In this document: positions 5,815-7,539 of the stretch, piece after piece
How positions within the stretch are numbered: position 1 is the stretch's first letter
How the letters are laid out: each line of letters starts with the position of its first letter
NCBI GenBank assembly: GCA_030632095.1
Contig: DAOVJU010000159.1
Location: forward strand, 1 to 7,539
DNA from: Chlorobiota bacterium
GTDB taxonomy: Bacteria; Bacteroidota; Bacteroidia; Bacteroidales; B39-G9
DNA: 7,539 bases
Reading direction: 5' to 3'
Made by a program: the position numbers and the translations under genes
The notes under the pieces: generated by a model
What the model was told of the DNA's origin: nothing
The model's input: only the letters and a program-made list of their open reading frames with translations
Database searches by the model: none

Positions 5815-7539
5815 TTAATCTTGCCATTCCTGAAGTGTAAAGCTAAAATTACATCCTGATGTAAAATTAAGCTTGCTTTTTGAATCTTTATTATTTATAA
5901 CCCAAATTTTCCCATTGTGTTTATTTACAAATTCTTTACACAGAATTAATCCAAGTCCTGATCCGAATTCATTTCCGGTTCCCTTTGTTGAATGGTTTAT
6001 ATCAATTCGGAAGAGTTTCTCAAAATCTTCGTTTCTAATTCCTATACCATTATCAATAACCGAAATTTTAATTTCATTGTTGTTCTTTATGCTTTTATAT
6101 TTTTCGGCAGTTAACAAAACCTTACCTCTGGTAAGTGTAAATTTTACAGCATTTGAAATCAGGTTCCTTAAAATGGTATTCAACATATCAATATCAGAAT
6201 GAACGAAAATATTATCTTTTACCATTGATAAAAGTTTAATATTCTTGTTTTGGGCAGATTTTCTTAAAAGCTGTATGTTAAAATCAACAACTTTACTTAA
6301 TTGTGTTTTTCTGGGGTTAAACTGTTTTGTTCCTGTTTGTGTCCTTGACCATTCTAACAAATTTTCCAGTAACCGGTATGAATTCTGGGCAGTTTCATTT
6401 AAAATGCTGATAATTTCCAGGTTCTTTTCCGTATCATACTCTTTAGCATTATCCATTAATAATTCTGTGAAACCCAACATTGTATTGAATGGATTTTTTA
6501 AATCATGCGCAATAATTGAGAAGAACTTATCCTTGGTTGCAATTAGTTCTTTTAGCCTGGCTTCTGATTTTAAGAGTATTTCTTCAGCTTTTTTTCGCTT
6601 GCTTATATCTTCAATGGTTGCAGTCAGGTAATAAGGTTTTCCTTTATCATCACGAATTAAGGAGACTGTTATGTTTCCCCAAATTATATTTCCATTTTTA
6701 TGTATATATCTTTTTTCTTTACTAAAAGTTGATGTTTTACCTTGTAGTAATTTATCAATTCTTTTTTTATCATCAGGCAAATCATCAGGGTATGTAATAT
6801 CAACAAGTGACATCTTGTACAATTCTTCTTTTGTATAACCAATTATTTCAGAAAACTTTTGATTAACATTAATAAACATAAGGTCCTTTATCGAAGAACT
6901 TATAATACCAATTGCACTGTTTTCATAAATTAAACGATATTTTCTTTCATTTTCAATAATAGCTTCTTGTGCTAATTTTTTATCAGTAATATCATATATA
7001 ATTCCATTTGTTATGGGCATGTCAAAATCTGGTAATTTAATATGACTGCTAATGTCGTTTAGCCATCTTATTGTACCGTCTTTTCTTATGATCCTATATG
7101 TTTTTTCACAGTTAACACTTTCTTTTTCGTTAACCGGATAACTTCTGTCATCAAGTAAATGTTTGTCATCAGGATGGACTATTTGATCCCAGCTAATTAC
7201 TTTGTGTATAAAATTTTTAATTTCGTATCCCGTAATCTCTTTAACTTTTCCATAAATAAACAAAGGGTTAAAACTGTAGAGTTTTGTCTGGTAACTAATA
7301 CCATCTAAATTTTGTAAAAACGTTCTGTGGTTTATTTCGCTTTTTCGTAAAGCTGTTTCGGCATTTTTATAATCGGTTATGTCAACACCTATTTCAATTT
7401 TTACCTTATCGCCATCAATCCAGTCAATAATACTGTTTGCTACATGATACCATCTTTTTGTTTTAGTGTTTTGATAATCTAATATTACAGTTCCCCTGGG
7501 TTTGCCTTCTTTATTAAGCAAAAGGGAATTTGTGCAAAA
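5815..7539 (-). CDS. Multi-PAS sensor histidine kinase (N-terminus outside the window)
   Basis: The frame is open to the right edge; the codon at 7519-7521 is TTG and internal, with FCTNSL visible before it. In the 574 visible residues I see the end of one PAS domain with its PAC motif (1-57, ending EIGVDITDYK), a second PAS/PAC (about 66-187, with HPDDK, RKDGTIRWL and IIYDITD) and a third (about 196-317, with GIISS, IIGYTKEEL and ATIEDISKRK). HisKA follows, with AHDLKNPF and the phospho-accepting His at codon 6505-6507. HATPase_c comes next, with N box NLISNAVKF, G1 DNGIGI, F box EKLFRI and G2 GSGLGL. The family senses a signal through PAS and passes phosphate to a response regulator. No receiver domain follows and no membrane segment lies in the visible part. 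The ligand and partner regulator are not in the window. All catalytic boxes are intact. Confidence 0.93.
   Translation of the reverse strand, partial: FCTNSLLLNKEGKPRGTVILDYQNTKTKRWYHVANSIIDWIDGDKVKIEIGVDITDYKNAETALRKSEINHRTFLQNLDGISYQTKLYSFNPLFIYGKVKEITGYEIKNFIHKVISWDQIVHPDDKHLLDDRSYPVNEKESVNCEKTYRIIRKDGTIRWLNDISSHIKLPDFDMPITNGIIYDITDKKLAQEAIIENERKYRLIYENSAIGIISSSIKDLMFINVNQKFSEIIGYTKEELYKMSLVDITYPDDLPDDKKRIDKLLQGKTSTFSKEKRYIHKNGNIIWGNITVSLIRDDKGKPYYLTATIEDISKRKKAEEILLKSEARLKELIATKDKFFSIIAHDLKNPFNTMLGFTELLMDNAKEYDTEKNLEIISILNETAQNSYRLLENLLEWSRTQTGTKQFNPRKTQLSKVVDFNIQLLRKSAQNKNIKLLSMVKDNIFVHSDIDMLNTILRNLISNAVKFTLTRGKVLLTAEKYKSIKNNNEIKISVIDNGIGIRNEDFEKLFRIDINHSTKGTGNEFGSGLGLILCKEFVNKHNGKIWVINNKDSKSKLNFTSGCNFSFTLQEWQD

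Noticed and set aside
5873..6725. Plus-strand open frames at 5873-6202, 6245-6631 and 6516-6725
   Set aside because: They are antisense to the HisKA/HATPase and PAS codons of a clearly real kinase; their proteins are low-complexity hydrophobic and show no domain.

Overview
The window looks like a chromosomal piece of an AT-rich Bacteroidota. Three products of the left half end in a type IX secretion (T9SS) C-terminal sorting domain (YPNPF or IPNP motifs followed by a G-K/Y-x-L β-rich tail). The genes start at ATG without Shine-Dalgarno sequences, and the style of the PAS-rich histidine kinase and of the subtilase fits the same phylum. A genus cannot be named from this sequence.

Left half, plus strand (1-5066): a run of secreted-protein genes joined by ATGA overlaps. 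It starts with the 3' end of one T9SS cargo gene (to 326). Next is a complete paralogue of it (323-1276). Last is a large gene (1273-5066) that in its ancestral form would encode one protein of about 1264 residues: signal peptide, propeptide, S8 subtilisin-like protease, β-rich linker, right-handed β-helix, α-helical region and T9SS sorting domain. As the sequence stands this gene is broken twice. An in-frame TAG at 1630-1632 lies exactly between propeptide and protease, and a one-base loss near 2694-2697 shifts the frame between protease and β-helix. The catalytic residues, the β-helix and the sorting domain are otherwise undamaged, so the lesions are either recent or sequencing/assembly errors. 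A hairpin with a T-run (5077-5133) ends the unit.

Right half, minus strand (5159-7539): a shikimate kinase gene (aroK, 5159-5680) and, upstream of it in transcription order, a multi-PAS histidine kinase (5815 to beyond the right edge) with an intact HisKA/HATPase core. A hairpin lies immediately after the kinase stop codon. These two genes converge on the secreted-protein operon and show no evident functional link with it.

The points most worth following are the doubly interrupted multidomain protease, the position of the TAG at the propeptide boundary, the recent 63-bp duplication of one β-helix coil, and the tandem paralogous T9SS cargo genes. I found no clear new biological system, and no RNA gene, CRISPR array or mobile element.
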